From Lentzea tibetensis (GTDB lineage Bacteria; Actinomycetota; Actinomycetes; Mycobacteriales; Pseudonocardiaceae), in NCBI RefSeq assembly GCF_007845675.1, contig NZ_VOBR01000002.1, positions 310,001-374,000 on the forward strand: a stretch of DNA of 64,000 nt, in the 5' to 3' direction. The notes under the pieces are model-generated. The model was given only the letters and a program-made list of their open reading frames with translations, did no database searches and was not told the DNA's origin. Position numbers and translations under genes: made by a program. Below, one piece after another: positions 1 through 8,018 of this stretch. Every line of letters starts with the position of its first letter. Position 1 is the stretch's first letter.

Positions 1-872
1 GGTCCGGCGTCGAGCGGGATCGTGCCCGCGATCGGGCGCATGGTCGCGACACCGTCCTCGAAGCGGACGAACAGTTCCGGGCTCGCGCCGATGACGGTGT
101 CGCCGGCGAGCCGGGCGAGGTACATGTACGGCGAGGGGTTGCGTTCCCGCAGTCGCCGGTAGACGTCGACGGGCGCGAGCTCGCTCGTGATGCGCAGCTC
201 GTGCCCGATCTGCACCTGGTAGATGTCGCCGATCGCGATGTGGCCCAGCGCGCGGCGCACGTTGCGCCGGAACGTCGGCTCGTCGGTCTCGTCGACGCAG
301 ACAGCGGGCGGCACCCGCGCGTCGGCGGGTTCCGGCGCGACGCGAAGCGCGTCCAGCACGGCGTCCGGCTCCAGGTCGGGCCACAGCTCGCTGTGGTGCA
401 GCAGGAGCTCGGCCTCACCGGACGCGACGTCGAACCGGATCCGGCCCCGGTGCAGCACCACGCACACGTCCGGTGCCCCCGGTTCGCCGGGGATGGTCCT
501 CGGCAGGTCCTCGACGTAGTGCGCGGTGTCGTAGCCGAAGAACGACAGGAAGCCGAAGCCCGGTGTCCGCGGGAACGCGCTCTGCGCGTCGCGCAACAGG
601 TCCCACACCCCGCGCCGGTCGGTCAGCGGCAACGAGACGCGTGCCCGCACGGCGGCCACGACGTCCGGCTCCCCGGTGATCCGCACGTCGGTGCCGGTGA
701 CCGAGATGGTCAGCAGCACACCGAAACCGACCACCGCGTGGCGGCGGTCGGTCGCTGGTCCGGACGGGGACTCGAGCAGGTAGATCTCGTCGTCGCCGAA
801 CCGTTCGGCGAGCGCGAGGTAGGCGGTCAGCGGGTCGAGTGCCGGCAACGCCCGGCGCTCGGTGGACACCAT
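1..872 (-). CDS. Anthranilate synthase component I-like chorismate enzyme (partial, 3' end outside window)
   Basis: From the ATG at 872 the frame stays open for 290 residues to the window edge, so most of the catalytic C-terminus is missing. The N-terminal YLLES (residues 31-35), the GYDTAHYVEDLP segment, the NPSPYMYL block, IGASPE and RPIAGT are landmarks of the TrpE/PabB chorismate-binding family. These enzymes aminate chorismate to anthranilate, or to 2-amino-2-deoxyisochorismate (ADIC) in secondary-metabolic versions. The GDIYQVQIGHE segment departs from the usual TrpE pattern. The gene starts 14 bases after the acyl-AMP ligase gene and follows an iron-sulfur flavoprotein gene on the same strand. 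That neighbourhood suits an ADIC synthase (SgcD-like) better than tryptophan biosynthesis. The residues that separate the two activities lie outside the window, so a TrpE role remains possible. Confidence 0.8.
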   Translation of the reverse strand, partial: MVSTERRALPALDPLTAYLALAERFGDDEIYLLESPSGPATDRRHAVVGFGVLLTISVTGTDVRITGEPDVVAAVRARVSLPLTDRRGVWDLLRDAQSAFPRTPGFGFLSFFGYDTAHYVEDLPRTIPGEPGAPDVCVVLHRGRIRFDVASGEAELLLHHSELWPDLEPDAVLDALRVAPEPADARVPPAVCVDETDEPTFRRNVRRALGHIAIGDIYQVQIGHELRITSELAPVDVYRRLRERNPSPYMYLARLAGDTVIGASPELFVRFEDGVATMRPIAGTIPLDAG

Positions 873-885
873 CGCGGCCTCCCGA

Positions 886-2214
886 TCAGGTGGTGTACGA
901 ATGCCGTGCCGCGGCTTCGCGGGCGGCCTCGACGACGTGGTCCGGTCCGATGCGGTTGTCCTTGATGCGCGCGGCCTTCCAGCTCACGAACGCGCCGGTG
1001 TTGGTGATCGGGTCGAGCTCGGCGTCGACCGCGATGTCCGCGCCCACGCCGAACCGTTCCCGCAGGCGCCGGACGATGCCCCGCACGGCCCCGGTCGCGT
1101 CGCCGTCGAGCAGCTCCAGCCGGACCGTCACGCGGTCACCGGGGTCGATCTCGACCTGGTAGCCGAGACAGCCCGTGACCCCGTTCAGCACCGCGGACTC
1201 GATCTCGGAGGGCTGGAACCTCCCGCCGCCCAGCGCGATGCGGTCGTCGACCCGCCCGATCACCTCGACGAGCCTGCCGGGCATGCCGCAGTCGCACGAT
1301 CCGCCGACCCGCACCAGGTCGCCGGTGCGGTAGCGGATCAGCGGCTTGATCCCGTCGATCAGCATCGTGAGGCACAGCTCGCCCGCGCCGCCGGCGGGTT
1401 CGAGCGTGTCCGGGTCGATCACCTCGACGAGGTAGTTGGGATCGGACAGGTGCAGCCGGTTGCGCACGCACCCGGTCGCGATCGCGAGCGCCTCCTGCGA
1501 GCCGTACAGGCCGGGCAGGACGTCCGCGCCCCAGATGGACTTCACGTTGGCGGCGAACTCCGGTGTGCAGATCTCGCCCAGCACCAGGAACATCTTCACG
1601 CCGAACTCGCCGAGGTCGTACCCGTGGTGCAGCGCGGCCTTCGCCAGGTTGAGGCACAGCGTGGGCGCGCACGCGATCACCTCGACGTTCAGCTCCTTGA
1701 TGAGCCGCAACGCCTTCGCGAAGCCGACCCGGCTCGACTCCGGCCAGATCTTGGCGTGACAGGCGCCGAGGCGCTGTGCGACGTCGCCGAACGTGTCGCC
1801 GAACGCGTACAGCTCGGACGGTCCCATCAGCCCGATGACGGGCATGCGCTCACCGAAGTGGTGCGCGAACATGTCGCGCCACGACCGTTCGACGTGGAGG
1901 TTGCTCCACTCGATGTCCTTGGCGCTGCGCGGACACGGCGTCGGCGGGCCGGTGGTGCCGGTGGTCTCGTAGTAGATCGCGGCCTCGTCGACACCGCCGC
2001 TCAGCACGGCGTGCATCTCCCGGCGCAGATCGGCCTTGGTGGTGAACGGCAGCTCGCCGAACTCGGTGTGGTCGCCGAGGTGCCTGCGGTAGAAGTCGGA
2101 CTTCTTCCGGACGTGCCGCAGCACCGTCGACAACCGTTCCGCGTACCAGTCCTGCCAGTCCACTTCGGACAGTTGGTCGGCGTAGTAGCGGCGGCACAGC
2201 TCCTGGTGGTCCAT
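886..2214 (-). CDS. Phenylacetate-CoA ligase (PaaK)-like acyl-AMP ligase
   Basis: This 442-residue adenylate-forming enzyme has the phosphate loop TTGTTGPPTP (residues 84-93), a YGSQE motif, the RYRTGD motif and the GRVDDRIALGGG hinge before the small C-terminal domain. These are the landmarks of the PaaK branch of acyl-CoA synthetases and AMP ligases, which activate aryl acids with ATP. The start ATG lies three bases after the stop of the flavoprotein gene, so the two are translationally close. Placed between a chorismate-aminating enzyme and an ADIC-dehydrogenase-like flavoprotein, it may activate or cyclise an anthranilate derivative. From memory, a similar ligase closes the benzoxazolinate ring in benzobactin-type clusters. 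The substrate cannot be read from the sequence. Confidence 0.85.
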   Translation of the reverse strand: MDHQELCRRYYADQLSEVDWQDWYAERLSTVLRHVRKKSDFYRRHLGDHTEFGELPFTTKADLRREMHAVLSGGVDEAAIYYETTGTTGPPTPCPRSAKDIEWSNLHVERSWRDMFAHHFGERMPVIGLMGPSELYAFGDTFGDVAQRLGACHAKIWPESSRVGFAKALRLIKELNVEVIACAPTLCLNLAKAALHHGYDLGEFGVKMFLVLGEICTPEFAANVKSIWGADVLPGLYGSQEALAIATGCVRNRLHLSDPNYLVEVIDPDTLEPAGGAGELCLTMLIDGIKPLIRYRTGDLVRVGGSCDCGMPGRLVEVIGRVDDRIALGGGRFQPSEIESAVLNGVTGCLGYQVEIDPGDRVTVRLELLDGDATGAVRGIVRRLRERFGVGADIAVDAELDPITNTGAFVSWKAARIKDNRIGPDHVVEAAREAAARHSYTT

Positions 2215-2217
2215 GGC

Positions 2218-2889
2218 TCATCCGATCGGGGAGTGGCGCGCGGCGAACCACTTGTCGTCGCGCTCGTTGGCCAGCTCGGTGTCCATGCCGTCGCGCCCGG
2301 TGAGCTCCCGGTGCTCGCGCAGCACGTCGATCATGTCGGCCATCCGGTTCACCATGCGCTCGACCATCTGCAGCCCCTCGTCGTCGTGCAGCACGTCGCC
2401 GGGCTGGTTGCCGTAGACGATCGACGGGAACCCGCTGCCGACCAGGATCATGCGGTTGAGCAGCACGTTGGTGACGAGATGGCTGTAGACCTCGGTGTGG
2501 CTGTACCGCCTGCCGATGACGATGACGCCGCCGACCTTGTTGGTGAGCGGCCGGTCGAACCGCATGTAGCCCACGCCGGAGCGTTCGATGAACGCCTGCA
2601 TCAGCGCGCCGGTCCCGAACCCGTGCACCGGCGCGGCGTACAGGATCCCGTCCGCCCGCGCCATGCGTTCCACGACACCGGGAACGTCGTCCCGCAGCTC
2701 ACACGGGGTGGTTCGCGAGTTGCAGTCGCCACAGGGTCCGCAGGGCGACATGCGCAGGTCGCCGAGCCGGATGACCTCCAGCTCGACGCCGCGGGCCGCC
2801 AGCACCTTGCCGACGAACTCGAGCACGTCGGCGGTGTTGCCGCGGCTGCGCTCGGAACCGTGGATGGCGACGATCTTCGGGCTGCTCAT
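2218..2889 (-). CDS. Iron-sulfur flavoprotein of the NADPH-dependent FMN reductase family (SgcG-like candidate)
   Basis: The 223-residue protein has a flavodoxin-fold FMN-reductase start ([13 protein letters not shown]) and a compact cysteine cluster at Cys50, Cys53, Cys56 and Cys63 (C-X2-C-X2-C-X6-C). That spacing is the Isf-type motif that binds an Fe-S cluster beside FMN. In enediyne clusters, SgcG, an Fe-S FMN enzyme, oxidises ADIC to 3-enolpyruvoyl-anthranilate. This is the first gene of the leftward operon that continues with the AMP ligase and the chorismate enzyme, and it is divergent from the PfpI gene. A general redox role is the alternative. Confidence 0.8.
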   Translation of the reverse strand: MSSPKIVAIHGSERSRGNTADVLEFVGKVLAARGVELEVIRLGDLRMSPCGPCGDCNSRTTPCELRDDVPGVVERMARADGILYAAPVHGFGTGALMQAFIERSGVGYMRFDRPLTNKVGGVIVIGRRYSHTEVYSHLVTNVLLNRMILVGSGFPSIVYGNQPGDVLHDDEGLQMVERMVNRMADMIDVLREHRELTGRDGMDTELANERDDKWFAARHSPIG

Positions 2890-2956
2890 GCCGACGACCG
2901 TAGGAACGCCCGGTTCTCATCCGGTTACGTAACCGCTCGGCGGCATCCTGTCCGGC

Positions 2957-3523
2957 ATGAACATCGGCATCCTGTTGTTCGACGGCGTGGAGGAGCTCGA
3001 CGTGGTGGGCCCGTGGGAGGTGCTCGCCGCGTGGACGCAGCAGCATCCGGCCGACGGCTACCGCGTGGCCACTGTTTCCCGCGACGGCGAGCCCGTGACG
3101 TGCGCGAAGGGCATGCCCCTTGCTCCGCAGCACTCGTTCGCGGACGCGCCCGCGTGGGACGTGGTGGTCCACCCCGGCGGTGAGGGCACCGAACTGCTGG
3201 TGAAGGACGAGGAGCACCTCGACTGGGTGCGCGCGCAGCGCGCCACGGCGTCGCTGATGACCAGCGTGTGCACGGGCTCCCTGGTGTACGCCGCCGCCGG
3301 GCTGCTGTCCGGCCGCCCGGCGACGTCGCACTGGTCGACGCTGGAGTTCCTCGAGGTCATCGACCCCACCATCGAGGTCCGCGAGGACGACCGCTTCGTC
3401 GACGACGGCGACGTCATCACCGCTGCCGGCGTGTCCGCGGGCATCGACATGGCCCTGCACCTGGTGTCCCGCTTCGCCGGTGCCGAGCGCGCCGCCTCGA
3501 TCAAGCGGTACATCCAGTACTAG
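2957..3523 (+). CDS. DJ-1/PfpI family protein (isonitrile hydratase-like)
   Basis: This 188-residue single-domain protein starts MNIGILLFDGVEELD, the usual first strand of the DJ-1/PfpI fold. The nucleophile elbow is SVCTGSLVYAAAGLL, with the reactive Cys near residue 107. It resembles bacterial isonitrile hydratase/InhA-type members and the amidotransferase domain of some AraC regulators, but no HTH domain follows. It is divergent from the flavoprotein operon with a 67-base intergenic region. Its stop codon overlaps the stop of the converging TPR gene. The substrate is unknown. Confidence 0.85.
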   Translation: MNIGILLFDGVEELDVVGPWEVLAAWTQQHPADGYRVATVSRDGEPVTCAKGMPLAPQHSFADAPAWDVVVHPGGEGTELLVKDEEHLDWVRAQRATASLMTSVCTGSLVYAAAGLLSGRPATSHWSTLEFLEVIDPTIEVREDDRFVDDGDVITAAGVSAGIDMALHLVSRFAGAERAASIKRYIQY

Positions 3524-6465
3524 CGCTGACCGACCGGTTCGCCACGTCCGAGCGCGTCGAGCACACCGGCCAGGGTGGCGCGGCGCTCGGCCAGGCCTGT
3601 GCTGAACCGGCCCGGCCAGCGGACGGCGAACTCCTCGTACATCGTCACCGCCTCGGTCACCGAGTCGAGTGCGGCGTCGAGATCGCGCCGCGCCGCCAGG
3701 CGGACCTCGGCGGCACTGGCCAGCGCGAGTGCCAGCGTGAACCTGTTCGGCGACGCCGCGCCCTCCTCCCCGCGCAGCACCGTCACCGCGCGGGTGCTCG
3801 TCGGCAGCGCCTCGTCGTGCCTGCCGAGGTCGGACAGTCCGCAGGCGAGGTTGTTCAGCGCCAGACCGAGCACTCCGGGTGAGTCCTGCTCCGGCTGGTC
3901 GAGGATGTCCACCACCTCGACCTTGAACGGGAGCGCGTCATCCTCGCGCCCCAGCTCGCCCAGGCCCACGCTGACGCTGATCAAGGCCGACACCAGGTTG
4001 TCGCGGTACCGATCAGGTTCGAGCTCCGCCAGCCGCCGCCAGATCGCCAGCGAGTCCTGCCAGGCAGCCATCGCGTCGTCGGCACGCCCCAGGTGCGCCA
4101 GGCAGCGGCCGTACGCCGTCAACGCGGACGCGAGATCGTTCTGGTCGTTCGCGCACTCCCGATGGGTGGTCACCCGGTGCTCCTGGACGGCGAGCGCGTC
4201 CTGGTGGCGGCCCACATCGGTCAGCCGGTTGGCGAGAGTGTGCAGGGCCTGGTCGAGTTCGGTGTCCGGTTCAGTGGAGTCGTTGCGCCGGCAGACCGCG
4301 ACCACCCGTTCCTGGGTGGCCAGCGCCTCGTCGGGGTGGCCGAACTCGCTCAACATGACGCCGAGGCGGGCCAGTACCGAGCGGAGGGTGCCCGCGTGCC
4401 GGGCGAAGTCGCGGTCGGCCAGCCGCTGGCAGACGGCCGCCGCTTCCGTCTGCGCGGCCAGGGCCTCCTCGTTGCGGCCCTGAGGGGTCAGCCACTGGGC
4501 GAGCCGGAGCAGTTCGTCGACCAGCTTGGTGTGGTCGCCGTCCGGGTCGGCGTCGGCCAGCGACCGGTACGTCGCCAGCAGTTCGCTATGGGCGGCCATC
4601 GTCTCGTCGTCGCGGCTGGACGTTCTGATCACCTCGGACAACGCGTCGCAGGAGGCGGCGAGGTCTGCGGTGTACTCGGGATCGGCGGCGACCAGTCGGC
4701 GCAGCACCTCCACGCGCTCGAGGGCGAACGCCGTCGTGCGGCCGGCCGCCAGCCTGCCGCACAGGTCGGCGAGCCGCGGGCCGAACCGCGGGAGGTCGAT
4801 GTCGGCCAGCCCGCGGTACACCGCGATGGCCTCACCCCATGCCTCGTCCCGCAGCCAGTACTGCTCGCCGAGCGCCTCCAGCGCCGCACCGAGTTCCGGA
4901 CCGCGGGTGACCTGATCAGCTTCCGTCAGCCGGCGGAGGATCTCGATCGCCTGTCGCAGCGCGGGCTCGGCGGCGTACCAGTGCTCCCGCGCGGCCTGCA
5001 TGGTGCCGAGCCGCACCAACGCGTCGGCGAGCCGCGGTTCCGCGCCTTCCTCGGCCAGCCGGTACCGCGCCACCACGACCGCCTCGGCGGTGTCGATGTC
5101 GGCGGGCGCGTCGATCCGGTCGTGGACCCGGATCCACTCCTGCTGGTCGTCGGGCTCCTTGTGGAGCAGACCGGCTTCGAGCCTGCTCAGGCGGAGCTCC
5201 GCCAGCCGGGGATCCGCGGTGCCCACGAGCAGACCGAAGTCGTCCAATACCCGCACACCCCGGCTGAGCAACTCCGCCGCGGTGGCCTCGTCCAGCGATG
5301 CCTTCACCACGCGCAGGGTCGGAATCCGCAGCAGCGGACTCCAGTCGGTCACGTTCGGGGCGTAGTCGATCTGGACCTTCTCCAACCGCGGCAGCCGGGT
5401 CAGCGGTTCCAGGTCCGCGACGCCGAACAGCTCCAGGTCGAGTGAGCGCAGGCCGAAGCACTGCTCGATGCCGGCCAGCGACTTGAGGTGGAACGTGTCG
5501 CACTCGCCGTTCCAGTAGGTGTAGCAGGCGAACTGGATGTCCTGCGCCGCCTCCCAGGTGAGTTCCGTCAGGTCCGGAAACAGGGCTCGTTGCTCGGCGA
5601 GCAGGCCGAGGACGTCGATGAGGACACCGGTGTTGAGCTCGTAGTCGCTGTCGTAGTCCTCGTCTTCGTCGTACTCGTCGTCGTCGTCCAAGTCGGCGTT
5701 CGCCGCCTTCAGCGCACCCCAGTCGGGTGTGGACACCCGCCCTTCGATGATCAGCGAATGGAGGACGGCGAGCCCGAGGTTGTCGTCCGGGAACGGATCC
5801 GACGTGTGCTCGCCGTCGGCAGCGGGCACCCTCAGCAGCTTCGCGGCCTGCACCGGATCCGCGGGCCAGCCGGGGTGCGCCATCAGCGGGGCCAGCCAAC
5901 CGGGTCGGGACACCTCCACGCCGCGCTCGACGAGTTGCGCCGCCACCTCGGCGTCGACCGGCGCCGTCACCCTGCGCAGCGCCGGGATGCGCAGCAGCGG
6001 ACTCCAGTCGGTCACGTCCGGGGCGTGTTCGATGCTGATGGACTCCAGGTGCCCCAGTCCGGTCAGCGGCTCCAGGTCGGCCACCCGGAACGCCGACGCC
6101 ACCTCGATGGACCGGAGCTCAGGGCACAGCTCGATGCCTGCCAGCGACGTCAGGTCGAAGACCTGGCCGAAGCCGGACGAGTACTGGCCGGAGCAGGCCG
6201 ACGTCATGGCGTACGTCCACCTGTTCAGCCGCAGGCGGGTCAGGCCCGACACGTCCGCCGAGTACCCGGCCAGAACGTCCAGCAGCGCGGCCCGCGCGGG
6301 CTCGTTGGGGTGGCTGCGGGTTGGCGGATGCGCCGCCGTCACCGCCTCCCAGTCCGGTGCGGTCACCACCTTCTCGCTGATCAGGGACTGGAGGACGGCA
6401 AGACCGAGGTTCGGGTCCACAAAGGAAGATCGAGACACCCGCGGCAGGGTAGCGACCGCGTGCAT
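3520..6465 (-). CDS. Large protein with duplicated leucine-rich-like modules and a TPR array
   Basis: The protein is about 981 residues from the ATG at 6465. A more upstream ATG at 6507 would overlap the epimerase gene and lacks a visible ribosome site. Two homologous modules of about 200 residues form the N-terminal part. Each opens with NLGLAVL-SLI, contains an LRR-like SLAGIE stretch, then VTDWSPLLRIP, and ends in an alpha/beta tail (RGVEV and RGVRV). The second module carries an acidic insert rich in Asp, Glu and Tyr. From about residue 440 onward the sequence is a long series of TPR-like helical pairs. No enzyme motif, signal peptide or membrane segment is visible, so a scaffold or protein-interaction role is inferred. 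Confidence 0.8.
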   Translation of the reverse strand: MHAVATLPRVSRSSFVDPNLGLAVLQSLISEKVVTAPDWEAVTAAHPPTRSHPNEPARAALLDVLAGYSADVSGLTRLRLNRWTYAMTSACSGQYSSGFGQVFDLTSLAGIELCPELRSIEVASAFRVADLEPLTGLGHLESISIEHAPDVTDWSPLLRIPALRRVTAPVDAEVAAQLVERGVEVSRPGWLAPLMAHPGWPADPVQAAKLLRVPAADGEHTSDPFPDDNLGLAVLHSLIIEGRVSTPDWGALKAANADLDDDDEYDEDEDYDSDYELNTGVLIDVLGLLAEQRALFPDLTELTWEAAQDIQFACYTYWNGECDTFHLKSLAGIEQCFGLRSLDLELFGVADLEPLTRLPRLEKVQIDYAPNVTDWSPLLRIPTLRVVKASLDEATAAELLSRGVRVLDDFGLLVGTADPRLAELRLSRLEAGLLHKEPDDQQEWIRVHDRIDAPADIDTAEAVVVARYRLAEEGAEPRLADALVRLGTMQAAREHWYAAEPALRQAIEILRRLTEADQVTRGPELGAALEALGEQYWLRDEAWGEAIAVYRGLADIDLPRFGPRLADLCGRLAAGRTTAFALERVEVLRRLVAADPEYTADLAASCDALSEVIRTSSRDDETMAAHSELLATYRSLADADPDGDHTKLVDELLRLAQWLTPQGRNEEALAAQTEAAAVCQRLADRDFARHAGTLRSVLARLGVMLSEFGHPDEALATQERVVAVCRRNDSTEPDTELDQALHTLANRLTDVGRHQDALAVQEHRVTTHRECANDQNDLASALTAYGRCLAHLGRADDAMAAWQDSLAIWRRLAELEPDRYRDNLVSALISVSVGLGELGREDDALPFKVEVVDILDQPEQDSPGVLGLALNNLACGLSDLGRHDEALPTSTRAVTVLRGEEGAASPNRFTLALALASAAEVRLAARRDLDAALDSVTEAVTMYEEFAVRWPGRFSTGLAERRATLAGVLDALGRGEPVGQR

Positions 6466-6482
6466 ACATTTCCGCGGGCTGC

Positions 6483-7403
6483 TCAGCGAGGGTTGTCGGC
6501 GCGCCACGTGACGTAGTCGGCGACCGCCGCCGCGACGTCGAAAGCCGGCGCGAAGCCGGTGTCGCGGCGAAGCCGGGTGATGTCGAGGTAAGGGTCGTCG
6601 CCAGGGCCATTCTGCCGTCCGGGCAGCAGATCGAGCTGCACGCCGGGGTTGATCGTCCGCAGCGCGTCCGCGAACTCGCGGTTGGTGAACGGCCGGCCGC
6701 TGGAGACGTTGTAGGTGTCGTGCCGCAGGGTCCGCGCGGTGGTGAGGAGTGCGATCGCGCGCCCGGCGTCGGGTGCGTAGCAGCAGTCACCGCCGTCGTC
6801 GGCGTGCAGCGGCCGCGGCTGCTCACCGCGGAGCACGGAGCTGATGTACGGCGGGATGTGGAAGAACGGCGACTCCGGATCGACGAGGGGTCCCCAGATG
6901 GTCCCGATCCTGAGCACGACCGGCTGGACGCCGCTGCCCTGGAGGCTGTGCGTGGTCAGTGGTTCGACGGCCTTCTTGAAGGCGATGATCAGGTGCGGCA
7001 GCGCCGCGGTCGGCAGCGCGAGGTCCTCGTGCCACGGGTTCTCGGACCGGCCGATGTAGACGCCGAGGCTGCTGGCGACGGCGAACCTGCGGACGCGCCA
7101 GGCGCCGGCGGCGTCCAGAGCGTTGAGCAGACCGGTCGTGTCCGTGCGGAAGAAGCGGACCGGGTCGGAGCCGGGGATGCTGCCCGCGAGGTGGACGATG
7201 TCGCTGATGTCGTGGCGCTCGCCGAGCGCCAGGAAGGCATCCCGGTCGGTGACGTCGAGCGATTCCACGGTGACCTTGCCGACGAGGAACGACGGGATCT
7301 CACCGCGACGGTGTGCGGTGACGACGACGTCGTGTCCGAGGTCGATGAGCGCGCGTGCGGTGTGGGCGCCGATCATGCCGAGCCCGCCGGTGACGAGGAT
7401 CAT
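6483..7403 (-). CDS. NAD-dependent epimerase/dehydratase family protein with atypical active site
   Basis: This 306-residue extended-SDR protein has an intact N-terminal dinucleotide loop (GGLGMIG, residues 6-12) and the HLAGS and ASSLGVY strands. In the position normally occupied by Tyr-X3-Lys it reads IIAFKKAVE: Lys143 aligns with the catalytic Lys, but the residue four before it is Ile139. It may therefore be catalytically altered or use another residue. The ATG overlaps the stop of the DHFR-like gene (ATGA), which implies coupled translation. No sugar-nucleotide biosynthesis genes are near, so a substrate cannot be assigned. Confidence 0.85.
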   Translation of the reverse strand: MILVTGGLGMIGAHTARALIDLGHDVVVTAHRRGEIPSFLVGKVTVESLDVTDRDAFLALGERHDISDIVHLAGSIPGSDPVRFFRTDTTGLLNALDAAGAWRVRRFAVASSLGVYIGRSENPWHEDLALPTAALPHLIIAFKKAVEPLTTHSLQGSGVQPVVLRIGTIWGPLVDPESPFFHIPPYISSVLRGEQPRPLHADDGGDCCYAPDAGRAIALLTTARTLRHDTYNVSSGRPFTNREFADALRTINPGVQLDLLPGRQNGPGDDPYLDITRLRRDTGFAPAFDVAAAVADYVTWRADNPR

Positions 7404-8005
7404 CGGATCACCTCGTAGTGGAGGTGCGTCACGCCGGGTGCCGGGATCGCCTGCAGCAGACGGAGATGCACGTGTTCCGGGAGCTCGTTGAAGAACCTGC
7501 GGCCGCCGCCCAGCAGGACGGGGACCTGGTGGAGGACGAGCTCGTCGACGAGCCCGGCCTTGAGCGCCTCGGTGGCCACACCGCCACCCATCAGGCCGAT
7601 GTCCTTGTCGCCTGCGATCTTCCGGGCCGCGGCGATGGCGTCCTCGATGCCGGTGGTGACGAGGGTCTGCGCGTCGCTGATTTCGGGCAAGGGCCCGTGG
7701 CTGAGTACGACGAGCGGTGCCGTCGGGTGCGGGCTGCCGCCGCCGAAGCGGCTGGAGTGCTCGTAGGTGGTGCGCCCCGCGACCGCCGCTCCGTCGCGCG
7801 CGGCGAGTGCGTCGAAGAACCGGGCGCTGGGCTCGCTGAGCTTGAACCCGTCGAACACCCGGCTCGGCGTGTCCCCGTTGAAGTACCAGTCGAAGAGCAT
7901 GGGAGCGTCACCGAGACCGCGTCCGAACTCCTCCTCGCCGTCGGGCGTGCGACCGCTGATGTAGCCGTCGACCGAGACGGCGTGGGCGGCGATGACCTTG
8001 CTCAT
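7400..8005 (-). CDS. Dihydrofolate reductase-fold (RibD C-terminal type) reductase
   Basis: The 201-residue protein belongs to the actinobacterial DHFR/RibD-C family. It starts with an [12 protein letters not shown]-type first strand, has VAGRTTYE in the middle, and the [19 protein letters not shown] nucleotide-binding region near the end. Members are NADPH-binding reductases, often of unknown substrate and not the housekeeping folate enzyme. The gene is the second of a leftward group, 13 bases after the flavin oxidoreductase and overlapping the epimerase gene by four bases. A second, different member lies at 31384. Confidence 0.85.
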   Translation of the reverse strand: MSKVIAAHAVSVDGYISGRTPDGEEEFGRGLGDAPMLFDWYFNGDTPSRVFDGFKLSEPSARFFDALAARDGAAVAGRTTYEHSSRFGGGSPHPTAPLVVLSHGPLPEISDAQTLVTTGIEDAIAAARKIAGDKDIGLMGGGVATEALKAGLVDELVLHQVPVLLGGGRRFFNELPEHVHLRLLQAIPAPGVTHLHYEVIR

Positions 8006-8018
8006 TGCTCTCCTTCGC

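Noticed and set aside
862-3183. A 773-codon open frame on the plus strand
   Set aside because: It is antisense to the ligase and flavoprotein genes, has low-complexity Arg/Val/Ala/Gly content and no recognisable domain. The minus-strand frames show full family motifs.
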